Shown here: piece after piece, positions 5,053-6,368 of the stretch
Layout: the number at the start of each line of letters is the position of its first letter
Numbering within the stretch: position 1 is the stretch's first letter
Assembly (NCBI GenBank): GCA_041671005.1
Contig: JBAZCJ010000083.1
Location: forward strand, 1 to 6,368
Direction of reading: 5' to 3'
DNA length: 6,368 bases
Source: JACRPI01 sp041671005
GTDB lineage: Archaea; Nanobdellota; Nanobdellia; Woesearchaeales; DSVV01
The notes under the pieces: model-generated
Told to the model about the DNA's origin: nothing
Databases searched by the model: none
What the model saw: only the letters and a program-made list of their open reading frames with translations
Translations under genes and position numbers: made by a program

Positions 5053-6258
5053 ATGGCAACATTGACCTTTGAAACACTGCAATTTCGTGAGCAAACGGAA
5101 GGAGTGAAAATTATTTTTCACGGTTCTTTTTATTGTCTCATACCTCATGAAGCGTTATCAAAACTGGGAAAATACGTCCTCAAAGATAAGAGCATAGAAT
5201 TTCCAAATGCACATGAAAAAAAAGTCCAACATACATTTTCTATGCTTCTTGAAACCGGATTTCAAAATCTGTATAGTGTTTTTACGGGCAAAAAAACAAT
5301 ATATGTCCATAAAAATTCCGGGATTCCTTTACTAGGGACTCGATTCATTGGAATACAAGACAGAGGAACAACATTCCTTGAATTAAAACCTCTGACTGGC
5401 TGCACCATGGGATGCATTTTCTGCTCTGTTGATGAAGGGATTGGTTCAAAAAAAACAACTGACTTTTTCGTTGAAAGAGAATATCTTGTTGAAGAAACAC
5501 AAAAATTACTTGATTTTAAAAAATGTCATGACATACACATTTATATCAATCTTCACGGGGAACCACTTCTTTACCCAGAACTTACTACATTAATCACTGA
5601 CTTGAAAGCAATTCAGTGGGTGAAAAAAGTTACATTAATTACAACTGCTGCATTATTAACTAAAGAAAAAATAAATGAGTTTGTTATTGCTGGATTAGAC
5701 GAACTGAATATTTCTCTCAGTGCAATGGATGATACTCTTGCAAAGAAAATCATGGGAAATCCTGCGTATTCTATATCACATGTAACAGAAATGATACATG
5801 CTGCTCACAAAAAAATAAAGGTAACAATAGCCCCCGTGTGGGTTGATGGCATTAATGATGCTGAAATGGAAAAAATAATTGCATTTGCACAAAAAAATAA
5901 TTGTATTGTAAGAATTCAAAAATTCTGTTATAACAAAGGTGGAAGAAACCCTATTGAAGAAATTACATGGGATGAATTCTTTTCTAAAATTGAGCAGTTA
6001 GAGAAGAAAACAGGCATGAAATTAAAAGAAGATATTGAAGCTTACCCTCTTAAAAAAACAGTAGAATATCCTGTCCCATTCAAGCGCAAAGAAGTTGTTG
6101 AAGCAACTATTATCAGCGCAGGCCGATATTGCCATGAACGACTTGGAGTATCTCGAAATAGGCTTATTAGCATCCCATCATGTAAGAAAGAATCTGGTAA
6201 AATAAAAATACGAATAACTCATTCTACACATAATGTAATTATTGGAGAAATTTTGTAA
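5053..6258 (+). CDS. Archaeal radical SAM protein of unknown reaction (COG2100-like)
   Basis: A 401-residue protein. The radical SAM signature C117-T-M-G-C121-I-F-C124 (CxxxCxxC) would bind the [4Fe-4S] cluster that cleaves S-adenosylmethionine. LHGEPLLYP at 167-175 is the GGEP-type motif that contacts SAM. NISLSAMDD (219-227) and VTIAPVWVDGIND (257-269) fit later strands of the barrel. An N-terminal region of about 110 residues (VKIIFHGSFYCLIPHEAL at 18-35) precedes the core. A C-terminal part after about 340 ends in KIRITHSTHNVIIGEIL and may be a small beta domain, possibly TRAM-like. From memory, the N-terminal I-F-hydrophobic-Y-CLIP-eAL block and overall length fit the archaeal COG2100 predicted Fe-S oxidoreductases, which have no firm function known to me. 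Additional cysteines (28, 158, 284, 292, 360, 377) could hold a second cluster, but no ferredoxin-like or SPASM spacing is evident. It is divergent from GINS; context gives no substrate. Confidence 0.85.
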   Translation: MATLTFETLQFREQTEGVKIIFHGSFYCLIPHEALSKLGKYVLKDKSIEFPNAHEKKVQHTFSMLLETGFQNLYSVFTGKKTIYVHKNSGIPLLGTRFIGIQDRGTTFLELKPLTGCTMGCIFCSVDEGIGSKKTTDFFVEREYLVEETQKLLDFKKCHDIHIYINLHGEPLLYPELTTLITDLKAIQWVKKVTLITTAALLTKEKINEFVIAGLDELNISLSAMDDTLAKKIMGNPAYSISHVTEMIHAAHKKIKVTIAPVWVDGINDAEMEKIIAFAQKNNCIVRIQKFCYNKGGRNPIEEITWDEFFSKIEQLEKKTGMKLKEDIEAYPLKKTVEYPVPFKRKEVVEATIISAGRYCHERLGVSRNRLISIPSCKKESGKIKIRITHSTHNVIIGEIL

Positions 6259-6293
6259 TTTTTTAATTGTAATAAGTTAAGATTAAAAAATTA
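6256..6293 (+). terminator. T6 run and 12-bp inverted repeat over the radical SAM stop codon
   Basis: TAATTTTTTAAT (6256-6267), which includes the stop codon, is perfectly inverted by ATTAAAAAATTA (6282-6293) across 14 bases. The six-T run at 6259-6264 directly after the stop is a likely U-rich terminator. The stem is entirely A/T and so would be weak in RNA. Confidence 0.5.
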
Positions 6294-6311
6294 TTAGTTG
6301 AAAATTTTAAA

Positions 6312-6331
6312 CATTGTTCTTAAGAAGAATG
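6312..6331. repeat. 20-base near-perfect palindrome without spacer
   Basis: CATTGTTCTT (6312-6321) and AAGAAGAATG (6322-6331) are inverted copies matching at 9 of 10 positions, with the perfect core TTCTTAAGAA at 6317-6326. It may be an operator for a gene beyond the window edge. Without a loop it is better suited to protein binding than to an RNA hairpin. Confidence 0.4.
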
Positions 6332-6338
6332 AGTTGAG

Positions 6339-6368
6339 AAAAATAAAAAAAAAAGAAGAAGAAAAAAT
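6339..6368 (-). terminator. T-rich tract on the minus strand, possible terminator of a gene beyond the edge
   Basis: The plus strand is almost purely A and G here, with a ten-A run at about 6345-6354, giving a long T-rich stretch on the minus strand. If a convergent minus-strand gene ends just past 6368, this would be its U-rich terminator. The flanking gene is not in view, so this is a guess. Confidence 0.25.

Overview
The window looks like chromosomal DNA from an AT-rich archaeon, read from content and signals only. The evidence is an archaeal/eukaryal-type ribosomal protein eL42 (L44e), an archaeal GINS replication subunit, and promoters made of BRE plus TATA elements about 25-30 bases upstream of start codons. 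Short A/T-only intergenic regions and low GC would fit a DPANN lineage such as Woesearchaeota or Pacearchaeota, but that placement is inference. I see no mobile element, CRISPR array, tRNA or rRNA.

Layout. The first 104 bases are the 3' end of a SlyD-like FKBP prolyl isomerase gene (+). It faces a small four-helix DoxX-family membrane protein (-, 233-661), and the A/T-only gap between them holds three nested inverted repeats, probably a bidirectional terminator. A promoter region (662-860) separates DoxX from a large divergent membrane protein of the GT-C/PTPS-related type (+, 861-3029). This region carries a near-perfect 24-base palindrome over the BRE of the large gene. Facing that gene is a single-pass anchored protein with an RskA-like C-terminal domain (-, 3090-3638). 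Next come eL42 (-, 3764-4072) and a GINS51-type replication subunit (-, 4200-4958), which is divergent from a radical SAM enzyme (+, 5053-6258). The last 110 bases are non-coding and contain two inverted repeats and a purine-rich tract.

How the genes relate. The GINS and eL42 genes recall the recurrent archaeal neighbourhood that links replication genes with translation genes, although each has its own promoter here and S27e is absent. DoxX, the GT-C protein and the RskA-like protein all concern the cell envelope, but opposite strands and separate promoters argue against a single operon. Two genes (DoxX and RskA-like) have Shine-Dalgarno sequences behind short leaders. The other four complete genes have TATA-like boxes about 26-30 bases from the start codon and no Shine-Dalgarno, so they are probably leaderless. 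Two starts should be moved downstream from longer TTG-initiated frames: DoxX to 661 and eL42 to 4072.

I did not find a convincing new defence or mobile system. The most interesting leads are the RskA-like domain in an archaeon, the operator-like palindrome at 808-831, the cysteine clusters at both ends of the DoxX protein, and the radical SAM enzyme of unknown reaction.
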